DNA from: Chara braunii
Lineage: Eukaryota > Streptophyta > Charophyceae > Charales > Characeae
DNA length: 22,366 bases
Direction of reading: 5' to 3'
NCBI GenBank assembly: GCA_003427395.1
Contig: BFEA01000012.1
Location: forward strand, 3,155,139-3,177,504
Below the pieces are notes generated by a model, which saw nothing but the letters and a program-made list of their open reading frames with translations, did not search any database and was not told the origin of the DNA. A program made the position numbers and the translations under genes. This document shows positions 1 to 10,653 of this stretch, one piece after another; the stretch's first letter is position 1; each line of letters opens with the position of its first letter.

Positions 1-656
1 GGCCGAACTGCCTTCCGTACAAGCTTTAACCGAAAGTCTTTAGACTTCCATGCATACGACACTCAGTAACCCGCACATTCCCCAAAGAATAAGGGAGTTG
101 GGAAAATGACCAAGGCGAGTAGGAGTAAGAGGAATTCCGGAAACGATCCGAGGGTCAATCTGTAGGGAAGGTCCGGAGGAAGGGCATGGTAGATGGGGGA
201 GGGAGCAGATAGAAATTCTGGAATGTGGAAGTCAGGCGTAGTCAGCCGCGGGATGGAAGGCAATAGTTTTGGACAACGAAGTGGTGTCAAATTGTCAATT
301 GATAAGAGACCTCGATAGGGAAGCTGTGGCGACAGGAAGGTTGAGCTTGCGAGCACATTCACACTAGGATTTTCCCAGATGCATCTGACTTACACGTCAC
401 GTCAGGTTTAGTCAAAAATGTCCCTGTGTTAGTATGATCATATGGTGATCTCCCTCTTTTTTTTCCTTCCACTCCTTCAAATATGGCTCATTAAACTTCA
501 TTTGCTTTGCCAGTATGGCCGTTCGGTTACCCCGCTTAAGGTTAGCTAGGCAACGTCAGGTCTGTGAAGCTCTCTCTCTCTCTCTTTTTTTAATCCTCTC
601 CTTTTTCCACAATGTTCGATTTGCTTCGCAAGGATAGCTGCTCGGTTATACCTGCT
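1..656. other. Non-coding flank upstream of the first MITE
   Basis: No gene can be supported here. On the + strand it lies upstream of the first visible H2B exon, so it is probably intron or 5' gene sequence of that gene. It holds a CT run near 571-592. There is also a weak direct duplication: about 499-548 resembles about 618-664, each with TTTGCTT followed by CGGTTA and a CTTTT/CTTAA-like stretch. The open frame on the - strand at 63-362 has no recognisable domain. Confidence 0.4.
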
Positions 657-664
657 TTTGGCTA

Positions 665-769
665 CCTTCTTCCCCCGAACATAACGCACCCTGAAATTGA
701 ACGTATGCAAGCTATATTTCCGGTCCGGTACAGCCAAGATGAGGGTGCGTTGTGCTCGGGGGAAGACGG
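665..769. mobile_element. 105-bp MITE with TA flanks, copy 1 (Tc1/mariner-like)
   Basis: The ends are inverted repeats of about 28 bp: CCTTCTTCCCCCGA at the left and its near-complement TCGGGGGAAGACGG at the right. The element has no coding capacity. It is bounded by TA on both sides (663-664 and 770-771), the target duplication typical of the Tc1/mariner/IS630 superfamily. The flanks are themselves palindromic (TTGGC and GCCAA), so the inverted repeat can be read a few bases further out. A second copy of exactly the same length lies at 19647-19751. No transposase is visible in the window. Confidence 0.75.
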
Positions 770-794
770 TAGCCAATGCCGGGGGCCCGTGGAT

Positions 795-959
795 GAGTTA
801 TAATTGCACTATAGTATGGGCCAAGACACACAGTTTCCAATTGCAGTTTGGGGCATAATGCATACAACCCAGCTTTCTGGCCAGGTGTAGGGTGCCCGCG
901 GGGCGAAGTGCAATTGCAAACTGGATCTTGCCCCATAGTGCAATTACGTAGTATAACTC
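795..959. mobile_element. Foldback/MITE-like inverted repeat, about 165 bp
   Basis: The left arm starts GAGTTATA and continues through ATTGCACTAT, then CAGTTTCCAATTGCA. The right arm, read in reverse complement, runs GAGTTATA, ATTGCACTAT, CAGTTTGCAATTGCA in the same order with small indels. The arms cover most of the element and leave a short centre near 859-895. There is no coding capacity. The class is uncertain because no clear target duplication is visible. Confidence 0.6.
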
Positions 960-1642
960 GTTTCTGTGACTCTACTGAAGTTACCCCTTTTATAATTGAC
1001 GACAACTTTGTATCGGCCACTGGGGAAATCATCACCTTCTGCCTGTGAAAGGAAGTGGTGGGCCTGCCCCAGCTATCGGCCTCGGAAAAAAATAGACTAG
1101 AAACGTTTCTACCGTCGGATGAATTTGGCCGCTCCTGTAGTGGCCCGTACATTTCCTAAAATCATAGTGGCTTGTTAACGGGCACAACTTTTGGAAGTAC
1201 TGCAGTGGTTTAAGTTGCGATTCTTGCGAAACAAGTGTGAAGTGTGAGAAAATTTCCGTTTCGGGAAAAAAAAAAAAAAAAAAAAAAAAAACACCGGCTT
1301 CAGAACGGAAAACTTGATAACCCCGGTTTTCCCAAACCAAAAATACTGGGAGGGTCTCTTTCTTTCTCGGTAGTACGTCTCACGGTCTCAGTCAAGATTA
1401 GAGTTTGAAATTGGCAAAAGGGAACTTATCAGCGATTCAGCAGGGCTGTCAGCCTGCCACTGATCGAGTTAAAAAAAAAACAAAGGGCAGTTAAAACAGA
1501 AGCCGACGGCCCAGAGAGACAGGAGTGGGCCGTGGTGGGCCTGTGTTAAAAAAAAAGCAAAAATTGAGGGAAGTACACATGATGGCTGTCAAGAATGGAG
1601 TTTTTCCCGCCGACGCTTATATATTGTCTCTAAATGTTGCAG
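960..1642. other. Non-coding stretch before the H2B exon, with a 26-nt A tract
   Basis: No gene is supported. A pure A tract at 1266-1291 could be the tail of an old + strand retroposon, but no target duplication was found for it. Shorter A runs lie near 1471-1480 and 1548-1556. The last bases are a pyrimidine-containing stretch ending TTGCAG, the 3' splice site of the following exon, so at least the right end is intron. Confidence 0.5.
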
Positions 1643-1756
1643 GTTCATCCGAATCTATCAATTACGTGTGATGGGATCGACATAATGAATGATTTTCTAA
1701 TTGACATATTTGAGAGAATCGCCGGAGAAGCTGCACTTCTTATCCGTGTTCATAAG
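1643..1756 (+). CDS. Histone H2B-like variant, internal exon
   Basis: This exon encodes 38 residues matching the histone-fold core of H2B from human position 48 to 85. It begins VHPN and contains IMNDFLIDIFERIAGEA, which is the canonical IMNSFVNDIFERIAGEA with three changes. H2B pairs with H2A in the nucleosome; this part covers loop L1 and the long central helix. The 3' splice site TTGCAG precedes the first codon and the 5' splice site AAG|GTAC follows the last, both in phase 0. The reading joins directly to the exon at 20249. Departures from canonical H2B include D for K57 and L for R79, which lower the basic charge. The N-terminal tail and first helix are absent from the window. The coding sequence is intact, so this is more likely a divergent variant than a dead copy. 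H2B identity is very secure; expression is not known. Confidence 0.9.
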
Positions 1757-1894
1757 GTACAAAATTATTCCGTTTCACTGTGTGTTTTGCGGCTCCTCAC
1801 TCTCCTGCCCAGCATTTCCCCTTTGGCTCCCTTCTGTCTGTGCTTGTCACGCGCCTCTGCCTGTGTCTTGAAATGGCCACGGATGATTGTCGTA

Positions 1895-1972
1895 TAATCT
1901 TGTGTATAAAAATAATCTTGTATATAAAAATTATCTTGTATATAAAAATAATATTGTATTTTTTTTTTTTTT
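1895..1972. repeat. 18-bp AT-rich tandem repeat followed by a T tract
   Basis: The unit TAATCTTGTATATAAAAA occurs about three and a third times with one- or two-base changes, and ends in a 14-nt T run. It lies near the 5' end of the H2B intron. Nothing suggests coding function. Confidence 0.85.
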
Positions 1973-2064
1973 AATTAAATGCTATTTCCTTGCCAAAGTT
2001 GCCATCTGTAAACCAAAAAATCCTTCTTTTAGTCTTGGGATAATGGGTAGAAAGCACCCAAGCC

Positions 2065-2083
2065 AAAACCTTTTCGGTTTTGG
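2065..2083. repeat. 5' target-site duplication of LINE 1
   Basis: AAAACCTTTTCGGTTTTGG here matches AAAACCTTTTTGGTTTTGG at 10654-10672 with one mismatch in 19. The first four A residues at the 3' copy cannot be told from the poly(A) tail. A duplication starting AAAA implies first-strand nicking at TTTT on the - strand, as expected for target-primed reverse transcription by an L1-type endonuclease. Confidence 0.75.
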
Positions 2084-2185
2084 AGTTGGAAAAATCCAAT
2101 TGGAAGAATCCGCTACCGGGTACGAGCGGTGCGATGCGGTAGCGGTGCGCTAAGCGGTGGCGGCGGGGGAGAAGGGCCGCGGCAT

Positions 2186-2211
2186 CCGGTCCGTGCTTTG
2201 GCACGGACCGG
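2186..2211 (+). promoter_or_regulatory. Perfect 11-bp hairpin in the LINE 5' UTR
   Basis: CCGGTCCGTGC pairs perfectly with GCACGGACCGG across a TTTG loop, about 100 nt from the inferred 5' end of the element and in its most GC-rich part. A role in transcription or in RNA packaging is possible but unproven. Confidence 0.6.
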
Positions 2212-2296
2212 TTGGACGGGAGCACCGAGGAGGCGATGGGCGAGGCGTCGTTTTCGGCACTTTCAAGGACATCTCACTGAAACTTGGTCCCTGAGC

Positions 2297-2355
2297 CAGG
2301 CGCAGAGACTGCGTTTCTGGGTCAGACGCAGAGACGACGTTTCTGGGGCCAGATG
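2297..2355 (+). repeat. 26-bp direct repeat in the LINE 5' UTR
   Basis: CGCAGAGAC followed by TTTCTGGG occurs at about 2301 and again 26 bp later, with a few changes; a partial third start (GATGCAGAAG) follows. Short repeats in a LINE 5' UTR may be promoter units, but only two are present. Confidence 0.5.
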
Positions 2356-2769
2356 CAGAAGCTTAGGGGAGTTGACGAATGTCAGCAGGAAAGAGGGCAT
2401 CAACGCTTCGCCCTCCACGAAGGGTAATCTGATGGCTGGAATGTCCAAAGAGAGAAGTGGAATTACTCGATAACTCTAAAGGCGGCTATGACGTGCGCAG
2501 CGTCGGCACAGCTCCAGGCGAAGTTCGTGCAGTAAGACTTCCTCCTTGTGATGCAAGGACAGGTATAACACTTCACTCTGCTCGATTGAGGGGGGAAGGG
2601 CGGTGTTGTCCCGTTGTTTATTGAAGGCTTCCTATTAAGTCTAGTCCCTATTGCTAGTTTGTTCCGTATTAGCGATTGTCTCTACGATTGATATAGACTG
2701 CTAATTTTGATTTTGGTTGCCTTTTCTATTGTCGTTTTTGCTACTTCGTTCGGTATTTAACTAGAAACG

Positions 2770-5369
2770 ATGGGGGATACATCCACTATGTCGAATACCC
2801 TATCCGACCCCGAGAAGGAACGAATTCAAACTCTAATTAACAATTGTTACAACGAAGGAATCATCCCAAAGGATTTACGGCCGCAAGTAGTTGAGTCCGG
2901 GGATGACTTTGACCGAGTTCTGGTCAACCCGGAAGTATATCGGATTCAGCAAAAGTGGCTTATGGAACACGCAGTCACAATTTCCTTTGGGGGGGATTCG
3001 TCTTCATTGCCGGTGAAGGTCAAGGAACGAATTGTGCGAATTCATGAGAATGGTTGGGCAAAGAACGGAAGTATTAATGCCCCACCGAAACGCGGAATAT
3101 TTCGGAATGAAGGATACAATTTAGTCACCTACGTGGCCTCTGCGAAGGAAATCGCCACTTGGCTTCTGAGAAAGAAAGAAGATTCAGTGTCTTTGAATGA
3201 CAAAACATACACGCTTTCTATTAGACCATGGATGTCTGAGGCAGAATTGTTTGACTGGCGTGAGGCTATGCGTTTTAAGTTCTTCTGGATTCGTTGCCTC
3301 CAAGTTCCGATCGGGGTTTTACCTCACCTCGAAGGAGCTGTGGAAGCCTTGTACGGCAAAATTTTGAAATCCTATCCGGTTTTCAAAGACAAAAAAAAAC
3401 CCTCCCTCTTGAATGTTCGATTCGATGTGGAATCGTCGGCCCGCTCCCGTTATAAAAGATTCATGGTAGTCGACATGGAGGAAGGGGGTTTTGTCGAGTT
3501 GGAGGTGATCTGTGCTACTACCCCTTGGTGCGAACGTTGTCGCAGGTACTTCCACGAAGAAGCGGACGATGATTGTCCCTTCTCGACAAAGTCCTCGCGG
3601 ACAACGTCGAAGGTTCCCCCCAAGGGGAAAGGGAAAACACCTTCAACAGAGGAAACCCATCGAAAGACGAAACCAGGAAAAGCTACCCAGGCTTGGCGAA
3701 GGAAGGAGGGGGGAACGGGATCGGTACTGCAGGATCTCAGAAAGGAAAACGATCCCGAGAACCCTCTTTCAGACGCGGCACCTCCTGCTAACGTAGGGGA
3801 TATGCCACGAACCAATCTTACGGGGACAGAGCAGGGCGGTGGGGATCCCGTATGTGGGGCTCAGGGGAAGATCAGATCTCCCACCTATAAAGAAGTCTTG
3901 TTATCCCCCCCCCCCCACCCACACAAGAGAAAGAACGATTGGAGAAACTCCCGGCTCAACTTGGTGGATTCGAGGAAAGGTCGATGGAGGTATCGCAGGA
4001 ACCCGAAGCGAAGCTCCCGAGCGAGGATCTCGATGCAGAGATGGTAGATGGAAAGGAAACGGACGAAGAGGAGGAGGAGGAAGAGGAGGAGGAGGAAGAA
4101 GAGGAATTTGAAGAAGAGGAGGAAGAGGAGGAAGAGGAGGAGGGCGCAGGGCTGGTAAGAAAGATCTCCTCTCCATCCCCCGGGCTTTCGCTGGAAACAA
4201 GCAAGGCGGCGGATACCTTGACTCACTTGGAAGAACCAGAATCCAGGTGGCTCTTGCCTAATCTGTTTAACGAGAATTCTCAGGCTCCTAACGCAGGTGA
4301 TCCCTCACCAGAAGCCAACATGCAGGAGAAGGGTAACGAGGAACCCGAACAGGAGTTCTTCTCCCCAGTTGGTGATCAGGAGCTAGGGTCAATTACAGCT
4401 CTGGCAGAGCCGAACAAAAATAGTTCTGTTCAAAAAAAGAAGAAGAGTTCGAATCTCGCAAAGGGCCAGGAAAATAAGCAGAAGAAAAATACAATACTTC
4501 CAGCAAATTCTGTCTCTCCAGGGGACGCTGCTTCCCCGGCGAAACGCACCCGGATTGACTTGAACACGGGAGCACCTCGTTCTCAGGAAGAGAAAAGCCC
4601 AAGAGAGGAAATTTTGAGAAGCTCCGCAAAGAAAAGGGAAAGGCTAGTGGGATTAAAAGCAGTCAGGCGCTCCCTCTCTCTAGCAGCTCCTACGAAAACC
4701 CTCTCTAGATCTGACAAATCCATAGGCTACCTCCCCCTGTACCTGGTGCCACTGGTCTGTACTCCCGCTAGTTCGGGTGCACAGATATTGACCCTCGCCA
4801 CGGAGGACGGTAGTATAAAACTACCAATTGTTCCTATCTATTGCCTCCCATCGGGTGAGGACGTTGTTAGATTATTTAACAAACACTTTTTGTTGGATGC
4901 AGCTGACACAGGCATTCTACCATACCCGAAAATTTCTTGGCACCTCGTGGAAATGCCAGGGCAAGGGAAAGTGGCCCTATTCCTGGCTTTCCTGGCTCTT
5001 AAATTTAAGCAGGAAAAGGACATTTCCCCAGCCCCTAGTCAGTTTCATTGGGTACACTTAGCTCATTTCGCTACCCCACAGTCGGAGATGCTGAAAAACA
5101 TCAAGTTGGCCGACACCTTGACAACTCAAGTAGTAGCGGACTGGTTAATCTACTCGGACAACTCAAGTTTGATTCAGTCACCAGCATTCAAGGAACAGAT
5201 TTGCAAAACCGTGACTGAAATTCAAAATAGGACCTCTCCTACTCCTGCTCATCCCAGCGCCGCTGCAGCAGCAGCTGTTGTTGCTGCTGCTGCATCTGGG
5301 ATGGACACCGACTCCGACCGAATCCAATTGAATAACGGCAAGGACCCTACTGATGGTCCTTCCCAATAA
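2770..5369 (+). pseudogene. LINE ORF1: DUF4283-like RNA-binding protein with zinc knuckle, frameshifted
   Basis: ORF1 proteins bind LINE RNA in the ribonucleoprotein that carries out retrotransposition. The first open frame (2770-4047) has a DUF4283-like RRM-type region at about residues 70-220, including SIRPWMS and FFWIRCLQVP. A CCHC knuckle follows (C254, C257, H262, C269) with spacing 2-4-6 rather than the usual 2-4-4. The frame then changes at a run of 12 C (3905-3916). The continuation in another frame (to 5369) has a tract of about 25 glutamates (about 4063-4143), basic serine-rich segments, an unrecognised globular-looking region (about 4730-5220) and an alanine tract (about 5260-5310). 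The C run is the obvious place for the slip. The stop overlaps the start of ORF2 by 17 nt. Confidence 0.82.
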
Positions 5370-8300
5370 GGTTAGAATCTTAAACTGGAATGTGCGCGGT
5401 CTTGGTGACTCCAACAACACCTTCAAAAAAAGTCGCCTCTCCTCCTGGATATACTCGAATAATACCCACATTATCTGTCTGCAGGAAACCAAACTGGACA
5501 CGGAAAAAATTATGGAAGCCCAGAGATGGTGGTTGGGCCCACAAGTTTGGTCCCCTGCAGAAGGGTCAAAGGGAGGGGTCGCAGTCCTTATCAACAAGGA
5601 TCTGGAAGTGAAAGTCTTGGACAGCTGTGCAGACACAGAAGGCCGGTGGGCTTGGGTGACAATCGCGGTAGAAGATGAGGACTGGGCCATTATGTCCATC
5701 TATGCCCTGGTCGAATACCCAACCCGAGTCGAGTTCTTTGCCAATTTACCAAAATTTATTCCGGATACAGAAAACTTGGTATTAGCAGGGGATTGGAACT
5801 CAGTCCTCTCCCCGGGTCTGGACTCCCCAAGCCCCAAAGCTTTAAGAGCAGACGGTCTACTTTTTTCAGAACTGGTCAACTCTCAGGGTCTGTTCGATAC
5901 GTACAGAATGTGGAACCCGGACTCTCCAGGGTATACATGGCATGGACCCAGGCCAGCCCCTCGAGCGCCCCAACCAAAAAAAAGGTTGGATGTTATCTTT
6001 GCACGTGGCTCCCCCTGGGACCGGTGCATTGGGGCAGAGCTGAAGTACGGGTACATGTCGGATCATAACCCGGTGGTTATGAATATTATTACAAAAGATG
6101 CTATTGATAAATACAAACCACCTTTTAGGCTAAATGTCAAAATTCTGAAGGACCCGGGGATCGCATCCTGGATAGCAGCCCAAGTTAAGGACTGGGAGAA
6201 GGCTAAAGACCTCTTTCCTAGTATAGGTGAATGGGCGGACACAAAAATTGGTATAGTTTAGGCTTCCATGGAGGAATTCTTTAGGATGAAAGCGGCGGCC
6301 CTCTCGTGGAAAGAAAAATCCTTGTTAGCAATTAACGAAGAAGTGGAAAAGTCAATGGGGGAGGATCCTTTCCAGAAATTTTATTGGTCAAACAGAAGGA
6401 CAGCGGCGCAAACTGAGCTTGAGCAGTTGGAAATTAAGCGACAATCCGACTGGCTACAATGGCTGAAGATCAGGGGGATTATAGGTTATGACCGAATGAC
6501 AAAGTTAACTTTCCGTTCTCTAATCCTGCGCCAAGCCAAACCCCTCATGAGGGAACTGAATCACCCATTTGCGCTTTCGGGCCCTCTCGCTACAGAAACC
6601 TCTCAAATTTGTTCATATGCTATGGATTATTTTAGAGATATAGTGTCAACCCGTCGGCCTTTGGACACCTTTGAAACAGATTTAACGCAATTCTCAGGCT
6701 TCTGGAATGTGCCCCGCAAGTAAATTTCATGGGCTCAAAGGAATCTACTTGAGGTCCCAATATCTGAGCAAGAGGCATGGCTGGCAGCTAAACGAATGAC
6801 ATTGGGCAAATGCTCAGGCTCGGATGGTTTGCCGATTGAACTCTTTTTTAGCGCCTGGGATGTGTTTGCTCCTTTTCTGTGTGAGATTTATAATTCAGTC
6901 CTCTCGACGGGCTCGCTTCCCAGAGGCGTAGTTCGAGGGATGATCTCCCTTCTCTACAAAAAAGGCGGTAAAAGGGAAGTTCGCAACTGGCGACCTATTT
7001 CCCTTCTCAACGTGACCAATAAACTCCTTGGGAAAATCCTCGCGATCAGACTAGCTGACCTTCTCCCCTCCCTAGTGGGGGTGGAGCAGGGAGCCTTTGT
7101 AAGGGGCAGATCTATTCATGAAAACATCTTAACAACTATTCAGGCCATGAAAATCATTGGAAAAGAGAGAAGAAACCTAGCCATCCTGATGTTAGACATG
7201 GAAAAAGCGCACGACAAGGTTGGTTGGGCATTCGTGAACACTACCCTACTACAGCTGGGCTTCGGTCCCTGTTTTTGTACTTGGATTAAAGCTTTATATG
7301 CGAACGCAACAGTCGTAATCGTAGTAAATGAAAAACTCTCTGAAGAATTTCCGTTGACACACTCTCTGAGGAGGCATGGCTGACAGCTAAACGAATGGCA
7401 TTGGGCAAATGCCCAGGCGCGGATGGTTTGCCCATTGAGCTCTTTTTTAGCGTCTGGGATGTGTTTGCTCCTTTTCTGCGTGAGATTTATAATTCAGTCC
7501 TCTCGACGGGCTCGCTTCCCAGAGGCGTAGTTCGAGGGATGATCTCCCTTCTCTACAAAAAAGGCGATAAAAGGGAAGTTCGCAACTGGCGACCTATTTC
7601 CCTTCTCAACGTGACCAATAAACTTCTTGGGAAAATCCTCGCGATCAGACTAGCTGACCTCCTCTCCTCCCTAGTGGGGGTGGAGCAGGGAGCCTTTGTA
7701 AGGGGCAGATCAATTCATGAAAACATCTTAGCAACTATTCAGGCCCTGAAAATCATTGGAAAATAAAGAAGAAACCTAGCCATCCTGATGTTAGACATGG
7801 AAAAAGCGTACGACAAGGTTGGCTGGGCATTCGTGAACACTACCCTACTACAGTTGGGCTTCGGTCCCTGTTTTTGTACTTGGATTAAAGCTTTATATGC
7901 GAACGCAACAGTCGCAGTCGTAGTAAATGGAAAACTCTCTGAAAAATTTTCGCTGACACGCTCTCTGAGGCAGGGTTGTTCCCTGGCCCCATTGGTTTTT
8001 GTACTCCAATTTGAAGTCTTATTAGATAACATAAGATCAAACCTCTCGATCGAGGGATTGAGGGCCCTCCCATCGCTCAAATGAAAGGTGGGGGCGATTG
8101 CGGACGATTTGACAGTTGCTTGTGTTAACTCTACGGCTGGCTTGCTTGAACTACGTAGATTAATAGATACATATTGTGAATTGTCGGAAGCCTCAGTAAA
8201 CTGGGACAAATCAATTTTTTTCCTCCCCCCCCAATTCAAGTTGAGCGTGGAGTGGGGCCTGCGTCGTATCCCAGCTAATGCCTCTGACAGATTTTTGGGA

Positions 8301-10182
8301 GTGCAGGTTTCCTTTTGAGATTGCTGTGCGGTGCAGGATAACATTCTGGTGGGTAAAGCCACTGCGAGAATAGCAAGTTGGGAGAGAAGACACACCCTCT
8401 CCCTCTTTGGAAGAGCCCTGGTTCTCTCTGCTGCAGCCTTTTCAACGTTATGGTTTCCCATGACAGTGTGCCTATTAGGGGTGGAGGCGTATCAGGATCA
8501 AAAGAGCGGCGACACGGTATTTATGGAAGCCACCAGCATCAGAAGAACATGGGTTTATCCCCAAAGTGGCGTGGGAGGCGATAGCCAGGCCAAGCAATGA
8601 CGGAGGCCTGGGGGTCTTAGACCCCCTCAAGCAAAATCTGACACTGCTTGCCAAATGGCCAGTCCAAGCCATGATAGGCGAGGACTGCAAAATATGGATG
8701 AGGCTGACCGAGTATATCTTGGGGAGCGAAAGGGGTCTGGAGGACCCTTCTAAGATCTGGCTGTGCCTTATGATGCCTTCTTTCTGCCAACGCCGGCCTC
8801 AATCAAGAATCTGGTGCAACATAATGGCTGCATGGAACAAGCTGAAACCTACGGAGTGGAGACCACCACAGACTAAGCAGGAATGTCTGAACCAACTACT
8901 TTTTGATAATCCTCACATCTGTCAGCCAAACGGTCTTCCGTTTGCAGTCAAGGGTGGGGAGTCCAGCTTTGGTAACTCGTGGATCAAAAAAGGCATCATG
9001 CAGGTTAAGGATCTGTGGGACCCTGTTACCTCAGACTGGATATCAGAGGACATGCTGAGGAGAAAGCTCCCAAGGATACACAATTTGGCTCGCAATTATC
9101 AAACAATCTTGGAAGCGGTCCCTTAAGGTTGGACCTACTTGCTCCAGGCTGATTCTGAGAATGTAGCGAACACCTGGGTCATATCACCTAACCCAGGAGA
9201 GGTGTGGAGGGTCTTGGGGCCGGCCCCGGATCAGGGAATCAGGGTACAGTCGTGGTCCTTTTCCTCCTGCTTGTTATCCACAGGTCAGCTGCGGAAAATT
9301 GGAGAGCAAACAGTGCAACACACCGTTGATCTAGATGAAGTCCGTGTCTTCTATCAAGAAGAGGGTAAAGGGAAAGCCGCCGCCTCACTGGGGAGAGATG
9401 CTGCCTCCTGTCGGGTTGAACCTCTCCTGTTTGGATGGAAGGGGCTCAAATCCAATAACTCCTTTACCCCGCCACTTCAATACAACTCTAGAATGGGGGT
9501 CGAGTTTCTGCGTGCGCAGTCAAAAATAAAACCGTTTACCCTAGCCCTCAAGAGAGCAGAAAATCAGCAGCTTGAAGGGGTCTCTAAGCACAACTTGAGA
9601 ATCCTTTGGACGACCTTGAAGAAGCTACCATCGCAGAAGCAGGCCGCCATTGTCTGGCTTCAGTCCCTTCTGGTAACAGCGACTGCAACCTTCCTAGCGA
9701 CTAAAGGTATGGATGTTTCCACTACCTGTCAACGCTGCAATTGGGGATGGGAAGACCAAGCTCATCTCTGGCTTTTCTGCCCGTTATTAGACGACTTGCT
9801 GGAATGGTGGAAGAGACGGTGGCATTCCCTGTATGAGCAGGAAATACGCTGGATTGATAACTGGTGGCTTACAGGCCTCCCCCCTCCGGGATTGGGACTG
9901 ACTTCAGGCACAGGATATGTAGCGCTTTGTAGCCTCGGTGCTTTACTAGAGGTCATCTGGGCGGCACGGAATGCTGAAGTGTTTAAGGGAGAGACCTTGT
10001 CCCTTCCTCAACAGAAAGCTATGATGAAATCTAAGTTAAGGCTAGTCATTACTGCATACTGATCTCTACGTCGAACGCCTGGAGCTAGGAACATTCTGTG
10101 GTTCTGATGCACATGGGGTTATGAAAATAAATGGGCGATTAGAGAGGGAACCCTGTCCTTGTCCCCCTGGCTTCTGGGCTAG
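5353..10182 (+). pseudogene. LINE ORF2: AP endonuclease, reverse transcriptase, zf-RVT; multiply disabled
   Basis: ORF2 nicks the target DNA and copies the element RNA. The endonuclease (5353 to about 6100) retains LNWNVRG, LQETK (E45), GDWN and SDHNPV. The reverse transcriptase follows from about 6790, with NWRPISLLN, LDMEKAYDKV (motif A), LRQGCSLAP (motif B) and IADDL (motif C, 8097-8111). The C-terminus has a zinc motif CQRC-x8-H-x4-C near 9727-9780 and a WAARNAEVF segment. Damage: stops at 6259, 6721, 7764, 8082, 8316, 9124 and 10060, a frame change near 8490, and a 599-bp duplication at 7371. Comparison with LINE 2 shows that the stop at 10060 is premature and that homology runs through PWLL to a stop at 10180-10182. 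The start ATG overlaps the end of ORF1. No RNase H domain was seen. Confidence 0.9.
6772..7969 (+). repeat. 599-bp tandem duplication in the reverse transcriptase
   Basis: Bases 6772-7370 are repeated as 7371-7969. By eye there are about 27 differences, roughly 95 percent identity, mostly transitions. The unit covers the fingers and palm from the GKC-SGSDG/PGADG segment through motif A to just before motif B. At the junction only one base is shared. Because 599 is not a multiple of three, the second unit is read in another frame. Copy 2 looks closer to a functional sequence (AYDKV, LTRSLRQG), whereas copy 1 has AHDKV and LTHSLRR. Confidence 0.95.
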
Positions 10183-10614
10183 GTAGATGAAGCAGGATTA
10201 TTTGGAAGAATTGGTGGGATGATAGGATGTATGGTTCGAATGGGTCGATTTAGACCCTCATATCTTTTCAGAACTAGTCAATCTGACACAGAGAGCACAG
10301 AGGCGGTAGTCGGAGACTTGTCAGAGAGGGCAGTAACTTGACAGGATATTAGCGATCTGGTTTAACTCGTATTCGGCTAACCAGCCTGAGAGGTTGTGGT
10401 AGGGGGATGTGAATCAGAATTGTTTGACAATCCTAGCCACAGGTTTCTGAGCTTCAAGGTTTACTTTTTTCTTGTGAGGAGTTAACGTATTGAGAAGAGG
10501 CTAATGAGGTCGTGGGACGCTGGACCCGGTTTCCAGCATGGTCTTGATACTTCCGGGTAGAATTGTGAGGTCCCCGGCCTCGTCCACCTTTTGTGAAATA
10601 AAGTGACAACTTCT

Positions 10615-10615
<1 letters not shown>
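10183..10615 (+). other. 3' UTR of LINE 1
   Basis: This is non-coding sequence between the inferred ORF2 end and the A tail. Its last 110 nt share with LINE 2 the hairpin with loop CCCGGTT and the block GGGTAGAATTGTGAGGTCCC, followed by an AATAAA signal at 10597-10602. The upstream part is not visibly related to anything else in the window. Confidence 0.75.
10514..10537 (+). promoter_or_regulatory. 3' hairpin of LINE 1 (loop CCCGGTT)
   Basis: GGGAC precedes a 6-bp stem GCTGGA/TCCAGC (10519-10524 with 10532-10537) and a 7-nt loop CCCGGTT. It lies about 80 nt before the A tail. Matching hairpins occur at 18864, 19320 and 19413 on the + strand and near 11072 and 19857 on the - strand. It may be the 3' signal recognised by the LINE reverse transcriptase. 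Confidence 0.7.

Positions 10616-10653
<38 letters not shown>

Noticed and set aside
63-362. 99-codon frame on the - strand
   Set aside because: Proline- and leucine-rich product without domain or start context; probably chance.
1266-1291. A26 as the tail of a definable retroposon
   Set aside because: No matching direct repeat upstream and no hairpin of the shared type before it, so the element cannot be bounded.
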